Source of the DNA: Leptospira stimsonii | GTDB lineage: Bacteria > Spirochaetota > Leptospiria > Leptospirales > Leptospiraceae | Direction: 5' to 3' | Assembly (NCBI RefSeq): GCF_003545875.1 | Contig: NZ_QHCS01000011.1 | Coordinates: forward strand, 8,969-72,968 | Length of the DNA stretch: 64,000 nucleotides | In this document: positions 8,038-17,368 of the stretch, piece after piece | Position numbering within the stretch: position 1 is the stretch's first letter | Layout of the letters: each line of letters opens with the position of its first letter | Position numbers and translations under genes: made by a program | Notes under the pieces: generated by a model | Databases searched by the model: none | The model's input: the letters and a program-made list of their open reading frames with translations, nothing else | Told to the model about the DNA's origin: nothing

Positions 8038-10419
8038 TTAAGCGATCGGAAGAAGAACAAAGAACCGGGTGCCGGCGGGAGAAGTCTCAAAACGAATCGA
8101 ACCTCCGTGTGTTTCGATGATTCTACGCGCGATGTCCAAACCGAGACCGGAACCTTCTCCTTGCCCCTTGGTTGTAAAAAAAGGTTCGAAGATTCGATCC
8201 TGAACCACAAGCGGAATCCCGGGTCCCGAATCCGACACGATCACTTCGACTTCATTTTCGCCGCTCCTTCTTATCCCAATTCCCAGAACTCCTTTGAATG
8301 ACATCGCTTGCACGGCGTTGTAAATCAGATTCGTCCAAACGTGGATGAGATCGTCCGCATAACCTTGAATTGGCGGAACATCCTCGTAATTTTTATGAAT
8401 TTCCACTCCCGTTTTCAATTGATTCTGATAGATCGTAAGAACGGTTTCTAAACCTTCCGAGAGGATTACGGAAGTTTTAATTCCTTCCGAACCGAAATGA
8501 GCGAATTTCCGAAGCGCAAAAACAACCTTGGACGTTCGATTCACGGACATATCGATGAGCCTGGAACTTTTCGAAGCTTGGATCTCTTCCATGGCGAAGT
8601 TGAAAAGAATCGGAACGTGTTCTCCGGAAAATAACTTAGGAAATTCTTCCAGAGCATCTTCCAAACCGGATTCGACCAAGTCCTGCGCTATCGAATGTGC
8701 ATTTTCGATTTTCCTTTCTTTGAGTTTTACTTCCAGGTCCTTGATCTTGAGACGAGCTTCCTTTGGAGAAATGATTTCGTGAATTCTTTTGCCTTTGTTC
8801 ATAAAAGCGAATAATTCCTTCAATAAGGAAATATCCAAACCTTGAATCAAATCCGAATGACGGGATAATCGGTCCGTGGAATGTTCGAAATAATTCTGAA
8901 TGGAATCGTTCGCCGCTTTGATTACTCCGATCGGATTATTGATTTCATGCGCGATACCGGCGACTAACTGTCCTAAGGCGGCCATCTTCTCGGAAACGAT
9001 CAACTGGTTCTGGGTTTTTTTTAAGTTCTGGAGAATCTCTTCCAATTCCTGTTTTTGTTTTTCGATCAATTCTTTTTGATCCGAAATTTCCTTATTCAAC
9101 CTTCGCAATGCTTCGGCCTCTTTTTTTTCCGAAATATCTTTCACCAGATTGATCACACAAAGTTTACCGTTGATCTCGGCGAACATACTATAACATTCCG
9201 CGTGAATGGCTCTTCCGTCCTTTGCTCTCAAAATCAACTCTTGATCCAGAAGAATTTTTTCCCGAATCAATCTTTCCAGATAATCCGTGCGAACTTTCGG
9301 ATCGGGCCAGATGTTCAACTCGGCACTCGTTCTTCCGATGGACTCCTCTCTAGAATATCCGAACAAATTCACGAAGCTATCGTTGACTTCGATGTATCTT
9401 CCCTCTTCCACGGTTGAAATCGTAGTGGAAATCGGACTCAAAGTAAACACTTTGGAATAAATCTCCTGCGTCGGTCGCAGAGCTTCTTCTGCCAAATATT
9501 TTTCGGTGATATCCTGTGCGGTCCCATACGCGAGAATCGAATTGAGGAATCTTCCCTTTACGGAAAGAAAACGATTTTTTCCGTCGATCCTTTTGATCTG
9601 ATAAACGAACTCGATCGTATAATTTGGATCATCCCTATGCGTCAAACATTCGGCGAGTAACGAAAGGAGTTTTACCCTGTCTTCCTCCTCAACGTACGAA
9701 CTTACAAAGGATGAAAAGGACATATTGACGGATTCGATCGCGGTAGAATCTCCCAAAATAAACTGGTATTCCTTAGTCAACGTCAGCTCCAATGTTTCCG
9801 CGTTCAAACTCCAGCCTCCCAATTTCGCATAACGTTGAACGTCGGAAAGTTCTCTTTTGACTTTCTTAAAACCGAGCAGAGTGTATCTCATCAGAATGGC
9901 GACGAGTATAAACGCGGAAATTTCTCCCATCAGAACGGACCATGGACCCGTTGGACTTTCCACAGGAGTAATCATTCCCTTTTGAATCAGATACTCGCTG
10001 AGAACCGCCAGAGAAACCGAGAGTGTAGCATAGAAATATACGGCTCTGGTTCCCAAAAGTAGAGCGGAAATTAAAATCAATACAAGGCTAAAGGGAAATA
10101 CGACCGTTTGGGTCGCCCCTTCCCGAAACATGATCCCGAATGTCGCCAACCATTCGATTCCGATCATAACATGGGCCGCAAGCAATAGTCTTCCGGTCTT
10201 AGCGATGATATGACAGACAAGAACCGCTACCGGAATGAGATAGGCCGCAATGTAGATCGCCTTCGGTTTTTCCGCGAGAATGGGGTGCAAAATCCTATAA
10301 CCGAGTGCCACCGCCAAACAGGCAATCATGATCCCGTACATCAAACGAACGGAAAAATCCTTCTCCGTATCTGAAAAAACGGGCGGCATCAGGAAAGAAG
10401 GTATTCTAAAACGAATCAT
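8038..10419 (-). CDS. Membrane-bound PAS-domain sensor histidine kinase
   Basis: In this 793-residue protein the first 185 residues hold about six membrane helices. Two PAS domains follow (about 195-315 and 320-440), then a coiled-coil linker rich in KQELEEILQNL, a HisKA domain with the phosphorylated His in GIAHEINNPIG (about residue 490), and a C-terminal ATPase domain (N-box NLIYNAVQAM, G1 DSGPGIP, G2 GEGSGLGLDIA). No receiver is fused and none is adjacent, so its partner regulator lies elsewhere. A long helical insert of about 150 residues separates HisKA from the ATPase domain; the kinase at 23793-27293 has the same insert, showing that the two are related. Confidence 0.93.
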   Translation of the reverse strand: MIRFRIPSFLMPPVFSDTEKDFSVRLMYGIMIACLAVALGYRILHPILAEKPKAIYIAAYLIPVAVLVCHIIAKTGRLLLAAHVMIGIEWLATFGIMFREGATQTVVFPFSLVLILISALLLGTRAVYFYATLSVSLAVLSEYLIQKGMITPVESPTGPWSVLMGEISAFILVAILMRYTLLGFKKVKRELSDVQRYAKLGGWSLNAETLELTLTKEYQFILGDSTAIESVNMSFSSFVSSYVEEEDRVKLLSLLAECLTHRDDPNYTIEFVYQIKRIDGKNRFLSVKGRFLNSILAYGTAQDITEKYLAEEALRPTQEIYSKVFTLSPISTTISTVEEGRYIEVNDSFVNLFGYSREESIGRTSAELNIWPDPKVRTDYLERLIREKILLDQELILRAKDGRAIHAECYSMFAEINGKLCVINLVKDISEKKEAEALRRLNKEISDQKELIEKQKQELEEILQNLKKTQNQLIVSEKMAALGQLVAGIAHEINNPIGVIKAANDSIQNYFEHSTDRLSRHSDLIQGLDISLLKELFAFMNKGKRIHEIISPKEARLKIKDLEVKLKERKIENAHSIAQDLVESGLEDALEEFPKLFSGEHVPILFNFAMEEIQASKSSRLIDMSVNRTSKVVFALRKFAHFGSEGIKTSVILSEGLETVLTIYQNQLKTGVEIHKNYEDVPPIQGYADDLIHVWTNLIYNAVQAMSFKGVLGIGIRRSGENEVEVIVSDSGPGIPLVVQDRIFEPFFTTKGQGEGSGLGLDIARRIIETHGGSIRFETSPAGTRFFVLLPIA

Positions 10420-11012
10420 ATGCTTAACGAAATCGGGGAACCATTTTTATTCGCAATCATACGGAAGCAAAGCTTGATTTCATTGGAAATAATTTTTTTT
10501 ATAATTCCCAAGAACCATTTCCGATTAAGATCGGAGTCTTCTAATACGAAAGAATTAACGTCCTAAGATTCTCAGAGCTAAATCAAATACGACGAATATT
10601 CGAGCGCAAAATAACACCAACACAAGAATACTCATAAAAAATAAATTCAATTTTTTGAATATGCTCTCTTGAATTTAAAAAATACAATTTATTACTTTGA
10701 GAAAAGGGCACCTCGGGAAACGTAAAAAGGATCTTGCGGTTTTGATTCGCGGTGAAAGAAATGTCACCGTGAAAAGAACGCATGAGATGCCTGAATTTGA
10801 CATAGATAGAGCAAAAAGGAATTATAAGAGAATCTACACCATCCTTTCCGAAAGACAAATCGAAATTCTAAGATCACGCGAAAGGTAAATTCGGAACCCT
10901 TCTAAGCAATGGAATCTAACTGTGAACTTGATTTTAACTTGACCTCCCTTTTTTTCGGTTTATAAAGTCCCGAAGATCGATACAACCGGTCTCATCCGTC
11001 CAATTTTACTAT
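10420..11012. other. Long gap between two divergent kinase genes
   Basis: These 593 AT-rich bases lie between divergent promoters. A 63-codon plus-strand frame at 10697-10888 (TTG start, Lys/Arg-rich) and an overlapping 91-codon minus frame have no ribosome binding site or recognisable product. Around 10640-10700 two AT-rich inverted segments (TTCAATTTTTTGAA and TTGAATTTAAAAAATACAA) could form structure. A promoter for the hybrid kinase should lie in the last 100 bases, but I could not assign one. Confidence 0.4.
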
Positions 11013-14000
11013 ATGCAAAATTCCCTGGAACAGGAACTCCGTCTCCGGATTCAAAACGATATTTCCTTCTTCGATTGGATTCAAAACCAGGCGATGGATG
11101 GGTTATGGATTTTAGATCTAACGTCGGAGAAGAATTTTTGGTTTGATAAAAAATTCTTACGAACTCTCGGCCTCAGACAAACTCCGAACGACCCATCCTC
11201 GGTATTTACGAAGGAAAGCCTCCGAAAACTATCCGAATTCATCATTAATATAAAAGAACAAGTTTCGGAAGAACGCGAAGAATTTTTGTCTTTTTATCGC
11301 AATGATAAAGAAATTTTTCTCAAGAACAATTTAAAGACCGTAAAAAACGAGCAGGGAATCGCCTATCTTTTGTTAGGCGGGTTGGACTTTTCCGATAAAT
11401 TCCTAATTCAGGAAGAATCAAAAAATCTCCGCAGACCACTCGATTCGATTTTGGACTCGTTACCCGCGCTTATCGGTTACTGGGATTCGAATCTTATAAA
11501 TAGATTCGCTAATAAAGCGTATTTGGAATGGTTCGGAATGAAACCTCAAGAAATATACGGTAAACATATTCGAGAGGTTTTAGGAGAATCCCTTTATGAG
11601 AAAAATTTCCCCTATATGGAAAAAGCTATTCGAGGGGAAATACAGAGTTTCGAAAGAAAAATTCCGATGCCCGACGGAAAATCCTACAAATACTCTTTAG
11701 CTCAGTATATACCGAATCTTGTGAACGGAAAACCATCCGGCTTTTTCGTGATCGTCAGCGACATCACTTCGATTCGAGAGACGACGGAACAATTACGAAA
11801 GAGCGAAATTGAATTGAGTACTCTTTTCGAATCCCTACCCATCGGAGTGACTTTACTGAATCACGATCACGAAATCGTAAAAGTAAACCCTGCATTGGGA
11901 AAGATCGTCTCAATCAATAATATCAGTTTAGAAAAAGGATATTATAAAAATAGAATATATATTAAAGCAGACGGTTCGCATTATACGCCGGAAGAACTCC
12001 CGAGTTTTCGCGCAAGAACCGGACAATTCGCGATTAAAGACGAAGTAGTCGGAATTCAAATCGAAAACGGATCGATCATTTGGACCAAAGTTACTGCCGT
12101 ACCATTGAATCTTCCTGATTATTCCGTAATGATTCTTACTTACGACATCACGGAAAGTAAGAATTTCGAAAGCGAACTGATCAAGGCAAAAAGTCTTTTA
12201 GAACAAACTAGTCGACTCGTTCGAATCGGAGCTTGGGCAGTGGACGTAAGAAACGGAGTCGGCACGTGGTCGGCGGTTACGAGAGAAATGCACGAAGTTC
12301 CTCCTGACTTCGAACCTACGATCGAAAGCGGACTTCGTTTTGTAAAGGAAGGAGAAAGCCGCGCAATGGTTAAGGAAGCCGTTGAAAATCTCATCTCAAA
12401 GGGAATTCCCTATGACATAGAAATGCAACTGGTCACGTACAAAGGCAATGAACTCTGGGTCCGTTCGGTCGCAAACGCGGAATTTGAAAATGGAGTTTGT
12501 ATAAGAATCTACGGAGCATTATACGACATCGATGAAAGAAAGAAAACTGAGATCGCCCTCTTTCAAGAGAGATCGAGATTGCTCGCATTCGTCGAACACG
12601 CTCCGGCCGCGGTAGCGATGTTCGATACCGAAATCAAATATATCGCGGTCAGCGAAAGATGGCTCGCGGATTATCATCTCCAGGACCGAGACATCTTGGG
12701 CTTATCCCATTACGAAGTTTTTCCGAACATATCGCAGGAATGGAAGGAAACTCATCAGCGATGTCTTTCCGGAGAAGTCCTTAAAAACGATGAGGACGTA
12801 TGGAGACCGGCCGGATGGGAATATGATCAATATTTGAGATGGGAAGTTCGACCATGGTATCAATTGGATGGAACGATCGGCGGTCTTATGATGTTTACGC
12901 AAGATATCACCGAAAGTTGCCAACAAAGGGAAGAACTCAAAAAAGCGAAAATTCTTGCGGAAAAAGCGAGCAGAGCAAAATCGGAATTCTTAGCCAATAT
13001 GAGTCACGAAATCAGAACACCTCTGAACGGAATCATCGGATTTACCGATCTCTTACTCCGTACAAATCTGGACCCAACCCAACATCAATATATGATGACG
13101 GTTTATCAATCCGCAGGATCATTACTGGAAGTTATCAATGATATATTAGATTTCTCTAAAATTGAAGCCGGAAAACTCGAGCTTTCAAACGAAATGACGG
13201 ATGTCTGGGAATTGGGAAGTCAAGTAGTAAACACGATTAAATTTCAAGCGCACAAGAAGAATCTGGAACTACTCGTAAACATATCTCCTGCGGTGCCTAA
13301 ATTTGTAAACACGGATAGCGTACGACTAAGGCAGATTATCGTAAACCTATTCAGCAATGCGATCAAATTCACCGAGGAAGGAGAAATTGAATTTAGAATC
13401 GAGGTTTTAAAGACGATTTCCGAAAAAAAATCCGTGATTCGCTTTTCGGTGCGAGATACGGGCATTGGAATCGCGAAGGAAAACCAAAAAAGAATTTTCG
13501 ACGCCTTTTCCCAAGAGGACGCTTCCACTACAAGAAGATTCGGAGGGACCGGATTGGGACTTACCATTTCCAATCAAATTCTCGCGATGATGAAAAGTAA
13601 ATTGGAACTCGAAAGCGAAGTTGGAATAGGCAGTACATTTTACTTCGATATTGCGATGGAAGTCTTGGATTCAAATCCGACCGACGAATTGCCGAGATAT
13701 GAAAGCGTTAAAAACGTATTGATCGTTGACGATAACGATAACAATCGGAAGATCCTGGAAGAAATGTTAAAATTATCGAATATACCTTGCGAACTCGTAA
13801 AAAGCGGAACCGAGGCGATAGAAAAAGTCGCCGGCGGGAATCGATACGACTTCGTACTGCTCGACTATCATATGCCTTTTATGGACGGAATGGAAACCGC
13901 AAAGATCATACGGCAAAAACTCAACGTCACCGAACAAGAACAGCCTATCATCTTGTTGAGTAGCGCTTCTGACGATTCAAACACGATCGAAGAATCGCAG

Positions 14001-14513
14001 AAAGTGGGGATTCAGGAAGTGATGACAAAGCCGATTTATATTCGAGAACTTTACGATTTGATCGGAAGAAACCAGATTCTTAAAAAACCTAACTTACAAA
14101 AAAACGAAAATAAAACGGGCGAAGCGGTCACATCGATTCGAAAAGCGGTCAAAATTTTAATAGCGGAAGACAATCCCGTCAACATGCTCTTGACCAAGAG
14201 CATTATCGCAAGAATTCTTCCTTCTGCCAAAATCGTGGAAGCGAGCAACGGATTGGAAGCGGTGGAGCAAACCCTAAAATCAATACCGGACTTGATTTTC
14301 ATGGATATTCAAATGCCTGACATGAATGGATACGAGGCGACAGAGGCAATTCGAGGATTGAAAATGGAAAGAAGAGTTCCGATCATCGCGCTAACAGCGG
14401 GTATCGTTTCCGGAGAAAGGGAAAAGTGTATCGAAGCCGGAATGGACGACTACGTCAGCAAACCCGCAGTACAGGCCGATTTTACGAAAGTAATCTTAAA
14501 TTGGCTGGCTTAG
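11013..14513 (+). CDS. Soluble hybrid histidine kinase: four PAS domains, HisKA, ATPase, two receivers
   Basis: The 1166-residue protein has no membrane segment. After a short N-terminal region come four PAS/PAC units (about 130-255, 265-390, 400-515, 525-645; one PAC ends at FVIVSDITSIRE). The HisKA domain has the phospho-His in LANMSHEIRTPLNGIIG (about 666). The ATPase domain (about 770-890) contains NLFSNAIKFTEEG, DTGIGIA and GTGLGLTI. The first receiver (about 905-1030) has LIVDDNDNNR and its acceptor Asp in LLDYHMPFMDG. The second (about 1050-1166) has LIAEDNPVNM and MDIQMPDMNGYEA. The layout suits a cytosolic phosphorelay hub; an Hpt protein would have to come from elsewhere. No effector is fused. 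Confidence 0.94.
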   Translation: MQNSLEQELRLRIQNDISFFDWIQNQAMDGLWILDLTSEKNFWFDKKFLRTLGLRQTPNDPSSVFTKESLRKLSEFIINIKEQVSEEREEFLSFYRNDKEIFLKNNLKTVKNEQGIAYLLLGGLDFSDKFLIQEESKNLRRPLDSILDSLPALIGYWDSNLINRFANKAYLEWFGMKPQEIYGKHIREVLGESLYEKNFPYMEKAIRGEIQSFERKIPMPDGKSYKYSLAQYIPNLVNGKPSGFFVIVSDITSIRETTEQLRKSEIELSTLFESLPIGVTLLNHDHEIVKVNPALGKIVSINNISLEKGYYKNRIYIKADGSHYTPEELPSFRARTGQFAIKDEVVGIQIENGSIIWTKVTAVPLNLPDYSVMILTYDITESKNFESELIKAKSLLEQTSRLVRIGAWAVDVRNGVGTWSAVTREMHEVPPDFEPTIESGLRFVKEGESRAMVKEAVENLISKGIPYDIEMQLVTYKGNELWVRSVANAEFENGVCIRIYGALYDIDERKKTEIALFQERSRLLAFVEHAPAAVAMFDTEIKYIAVSERWLADYHLQDRDILGLSHYEVFPNISQEWKETHQRCLSGEVLKNDEDVWRPAGWEYDQYLRWEVRPWYQLDGTIGGLMMFTQDITESCQQREELKKAKILAEKASRAKSEFLANMSHEIRTPLNGIIGFTDLLLRTNLDPTQHQYMMTVYQSAGSLLEVINDILDFSKIEAGKLELSNEMTDVWELGSQVVNTIKFQAHKKNLELLVNISPAVPKFVNTDSVRLRQIIVNLFSNAIKFTEEGEIEFRIEVLKTISEKKSVIRFSVRDTGIGIAKENQKRIFDAFSQEDASTTRRFGGTGLGLTISNQILAMMKSKLELESEVGIGSTFYFDIAMEVLDSNPTDELPRYESVKNVLIVDDNDNNRKILEEMLKLSNIPCELVKSGTEAIEKVAGGNRYDFVLLDYHMPFMDGMETAKIIRQKLNVTEQEQPIILLSSASDDSNTIEESQKVGIQEVMTKPIYIRELYDLIGRNQILKKPNLQKNENKTGEAVTSIRKAVKILIAEDNPVNMLLTKSIIARILPSAKIVEASNGLEAVEQTLKSIPDLIFMDIQMPDMNGYEATEAIRGLKMERRVPIIALTAGIVSGEREKCIEAGMDDYVSKPAVQADFTKVILNWLA

Positions 14514-14534
14514 AAAAAGAAAATCCGTTAATAT

Positions 14535-15044
14535 TTAATTATTTTCGAATATTCTTTTTTTTGAAATCGTCCTAAGACCTTTTATGATCGATTTCCATTC
14601 CGGAATTCCTAGATTTTGAACGACGTGATCGTGCGCAACTTTCCAAACCGGATAAGCGTAGCGAAGAGCTTCCCAGCCTTTTTCCGTGAGCGCGACTTTT
14701 CTCGCCCTCTTATTTTCCGAGGGAATATCCTGAATATAACCTAACGTTTCCAAAGGTTCCAAATTTCTAAGAAGAGTCGTTCGATCCAAAACAAGAAGAT
14801 CTGCCATCGGAGAAAGTTCCATTCCCTCCGTTGTTCCAAGAGTCATAAGAATGTTAAAGCGGGCCGAAGTCAGACCTACCGGATCTAAGACGTGATCAAA
14901 GTATTGTGCAATGGCTCGGGAGGCCCTCTTCAAATTGAAGTTCAGACAACCCAAGCCTACGGTCAAAAGTTCGTCGCGAGTCGGATTAAGGTATCCTTTC
15001 TTAGACTTCCGATTCGAAACCGTCGACTCCAACTTCTTGACCAT
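14535..15044 (-). CDS. MarR-family transcriptional regulator
   Basis: The 169-residue protein has a MarR winged helix-turn-helix: helices around FNILMTLGTTEGMELSPMAD, a recognition helix in LDRTTLLRNLEPLETLGYI, and the basic wing SENKRARKVALTEKGWEAL. The Lys-rich N-terminal tail is longer than usual. Its start lies 19 bases after the stop of the thioesterase gene, so both are transcribed from the promoter in front of that gene. That promoter region contains a perfect 24-bp palindrome, the likely binding site. I infer an autoregulated repressor controlling an acyl-thioesterase; the ligand is unknown. Confidence 0.9.
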   Translation of the reverse strand: MVKKLESTVSNRKSKKGYLNPTRDELLTVGLGCLNFNLKRASRAIAQYFDHVLDPVGLTSARFNILMTLGTTEGMELSPMADLLVLDRTTLLRNLEPLETLGYIQDIPSENKRARKVALTEKGWEALRYAYPVWKVAHDHVVQNLGIPEWKSIIKGLRTISKKRIFENN

Positions 15045-15063
15045 ACAATTCTCCGTTTTGATT

Positions 15064-15594
15064 TTAGACGAGAACGGCTTCCAGACCAGGAGCCATCGTC
15101 CGCTTCATTTCGCGAACGCGCTCTTCAAAATTTCCGTTCTGCAATCCCGAATCCGAATAGAGGACGGAATTGAAAAACTGATTCAACTCCTCACCGTGCC
15201 GGGTCGGTCTTCCCTTTTTAAGATCTATGAAAGCAAAATCAATCCATATCAAGGCTTTTAATTTTTTTCCGGCTTGGTCATACATCAAATCCTCGTTTCG
15301 AATTCCTCCGTCACCCTTCCCAACCAATCGAGTAACGATACGAACCAGATCGCTTTGTTTCGCCGGTTCGAGATAGGCAATTTGTGTTCGAGTCACCACC
15401 CAGGATTTCCCTTCTCTGGAAGAATGTTCGAAAAGATCGAAACCGTAAAAATCACGCAAATGGTCTTCACGCGCTTCCAGGAAGTAATCCATATAACGAG
15501 CGTTATTGAGGTGCCCGAAAGGATCACAATCCTGGAACCGGATTCGATAGATACCGGAAGGAGATAATTCCGTTTTATCCAATGTAGAAAGCAT
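15064..15594 (-). CDS. Hot-dog fold acyl-CoA thioesterase family protein
   Basis: I place the start at the ATG at 15594 (176 residues), preceded by GGAGG at 5-base spacing. An upstream in-frame start at 15675 would only translate the operator palindrome. The hot-dog signature RIRFQDCDPFGHLNNARYMD lies near the N-terminus; Asp-Pro-x-Gly-His-x-Asn is the catalytic segment of 4-hydroxybenzoyl-CoA/acyl-CoA thioesterases. It should release a carboxylic acid from an acyl- or aryl-CoA in the cytoplasm. The C-terminal 60 residues are longer than in minimal YbgC proteins. It is the first gene of a two-gene operon with a MarR regulator, typical of control by an aromatic or acyl ligand (inference). Confidence 0.85.
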   Translation of the reverse strand: MLSTLDKTELSPSGIYRIRFQDCDPFGHLNNARYMDYFLEAREDHLRDFYGFDLFEHSSREGKSWVVTRTQIAYLEPAKQSDLVRIVTRLVGKGDGGIRNEDLMYDQAGKKLKALIWIDFAFIDLKKGRPTRHGEELNQFFNSVLYSDSGLQNGNFEERVREMKRTMAPGLEAVLV

Positions 15595-15629
15595 AAAGGC
15601 CTCCAAAACTTTGTGTGTATTTGCACAGT

Positions 15630-15653
15630 TGCAATTACACATGTGTAATTGCA
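15630..15653. promoter_or_regulatory. Perfect 24-bp palindrome, probable MarR operator
   Basis: The arms TGCAATTACACA and TGTGTAATTGCA meet without a spacer. The site lies 36 bases upstream of the thioesterase start and covers the likely promoter/leader of the thioesterase-marR operon. A further TTGCAC copy of the outer half-site sits at 15621-15626. Confidence 0.85.
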
Positions 15654-15697
15654 CATATTGAGGCAAAAAAGTCAACTCCTTTTAGAGAAATATTTTC

Positions 15698-16060
15698 TCA
15701 ATCGTTTTGTAGAAGAATTCCGTCCGGTTTGAGATTACAGTCGAACAACATAGGCAACAAAGGAGAAATGATCGCTCCGGTCGGAGAGGCGATATTTTTT
15801 GCACAATCGTCGATTCTTGCTTTCGGATAGTATTTGTCGTCTTCCAGACCGGCGAAGTCCGGAGCCAAAAGAAAGACGAGCGATTCAAGCGGAGTATCCA
15901 CGATGCCGGCGGCCTTTCGCAGGGAAGCGACTTTGTTTACCGCATCGGCGATCTTTTGTCTTGCTTCCTTTCCCTTATATCTTGTTTCCAAACCTAAGGA
16001 ATCGACGACAAGACAATTCACGAATGTAGATATGAGAATGATACCAAAGATCTGTTTCAT
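15698..16060 (-). CDS. Small hypothetical lipoprotein
   Basis: The best start is the ATG at 16060, with GAGG five bases upstream, giving 120 residues. The N-terminus MKQIFGIILISTFVNC is a lipoprotein signal peptide ending in the lipobox Phe-Val-Asn-Cys, so Cys16 should be lipidated. The mature part is small and helical, with a KEARQKIADAVNKVASLRK segment and two further Cys (DDCAKN and FDCNLKPDG) that could form a disulfide. I recognise no family. A longer reading to 16177 lacks a ribosome binding site. It is monocistronic and upstream of the thioesterase operon on the same strand. Confidence 0.7.
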   Translation of the reverse strand: MKQIFGIILISTFVNCLVVDSLGLETRYKGKEARQKIADAVNKVASLRKAAGIVDTPLESLVFLLAPDFAGLEDDKYYPKARIDDCAKNIASPTGAIISPLLPMLFDCNLKPDGILLQND

Positions 16061-16367
16061 GGATTCCTCTTTTCGAGTGAGTGAACGATTTTTAGAATCT
16101 AAGGATTTTAATAAGAATCGAAGACTAACTCGTATTTTTTCTATTTCAAAGAAATCGATTTTTATAAAAAGAAACAAGCAGTTTTCTCAAAAAATAATTC
16201 TCATTGAATACTTAGGTATTCCGAAATCGATGTTCCTTTTTTTAGAATTTTCATCTTAAAAGTATATGTGATCCCAACAACTCAAAAATGATTTTTTTAT
16301 GAGAATTCCGATCTCAATTCAAAGAACAACTTCTTGACGAAAGAAAAAAATCGACTCCAATCGGCTT

Positions 16368-17198
16368 ATGCCCGAGCTTCCGGATCTTGTGATCATTCAA
16401 GAAAGACTGATTCCAGAATTGATCGATCGAAAAATCAAATCTATTGAGATCATCGATCCGATCGTAGTAAGGGATCTAACCGGCGGAGCGATAGGCAGTT
16501 CTTTTCAAGACAACGTTTTTCAAAGGATAGAAAGAAACGGACCTTTTTTGAATTTTATATTTGAAAATATGAATATTGTTATCCATCCGATGTTGTCCGG
16601 AAGATTCTCCTTGGATCCGAAGTACAAACGAAAAGATCTTTGTATTCGAATCGTTACGGATGGACCCGTTTTGAGTTATATGGACGATACGAGAATGGGG
16701 AAGGTCTACTTTTTAAAACCGGAAGAATTGGGGCAAATTCCGAAATACAAAGAGCAAGGAGTGGATCTTCTTTCGGATAATTTTACGGAATCCATTTTTC
16801 TGAAACTGATGGATAAGAATAGAAAACAAACCAGGGTTTTTCTGATGGACCAAACCAAACTCAGCGCATTAGGAAATGCTTATGCGGATGAAATCCTGTT
16901 CGCGGCAAAGATTCATCCGAAAACTCCCTGCAATCAACTCACTACGGAAGAAAAAATCTTACTCTATGAAAGTATAAAAGAAGTCCTTCTCGCTTCGATC
17001 GATTTTATCCGAAAAACAAACGCACCCTTGGAAGTAAAAGTAAGAGATCACGTTAAAGTCCGAAATCGTAAAAACGAACCTTGTCCAATCTGTGGAACGA
17101 AGATCCGAAGAGCGAACGTCTTAGGTTATGATTCCTTTTTCTGCCCGAATTGCCAAAGGGCAAAGGGAAAACAGTTTATCGATTGGGGAAATTCTTAG
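16368..17198 (+). CDS. Fpg/Nei-family DNA glycosylase, atypical active-site surroundings
   Basis: The 276-residue protein starts MPELPDL, keeping Pro2 (the Schiff-base nucleophile) and Glu3. The helix-two-turn-helix region has TKLSALGNAYADEILF, matching the conserved Lys and Asn-Tyr of Fpg. A C-terminal zinc finger CPICG...FFCPNCQ covers about residues 241-265. These features indicate a bifunctional glycosylase/AP lyase for oxidised bases. By my alignment to E. coli MutM, however, the Lys57 position is Pro (NGPFLNF), the Arg259 position in the zinc finger is Tyr, and the void-filling Met74/Phe111 are Leu/Met. It may be a paralogue with other substrates rather than classic MutM. It stands alone and converges on the dehydrogenase gene. 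Confidence 0.85.
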   Translation: MPELPDLVIIQERLIPELIDRKIKSIEIIDPIVVRDLTGGAIGSSFQDNVFQRIERNGPFLNFIFENMNIVIHPMLSGRFSLDPKYKRKDLCIRIVTDGPVLSYMDDTRMGKVYFLKPEELGQIPKYKEQGVDLLSDNFTESIFLKLMDKNRKQTRVFLMDQTKLSALGNAYADEILFAAKIHPKTPCNQLTTEEKILLYESIKEVLLASIDFIRKTNAPLEVKVRDHVKVRNRKNEPCPICGTKIRRANVLGYDSFFCPNCQRAKGKQFIDWGNS

Positions 17199-17368
17199 AA
17201 AGAAATTCAAAAATCGGACGTTTTTGAAAAACGAATCGCGCGAAAATTCAAACTCGGTTTGAGAATGATTCTTTGCAAAATTTCGATCGCTACCGTCTTG
17301 AAGTTCAACCCCTTCCCGATTCAAAACAAAGTCGATTTAAAAATCACTTGGACTTCCAGGAAAAATTC

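Noticed and set aside
7828..8301. 157-codon plus frame antisense to the kinase end
   Set aside because: Shadow of the kinase C-terminus; composition and lack of a ribosome binding site argue against it.
10583..10888. Overlapping minus (91 codons) and plus (63 codons) frames between the two kinases
   Set aside because: Neither has a ribosome binding site or recognisable motif; the plus frame uses TTG. Kept as gap content only.
15595..15675. N-terminal extension of the thioesterase
   Set aside because: It is the translation of the operator palindrome (many Cys, Asn and His) and the ATG at 15594 has an excellent ribosome binding site.
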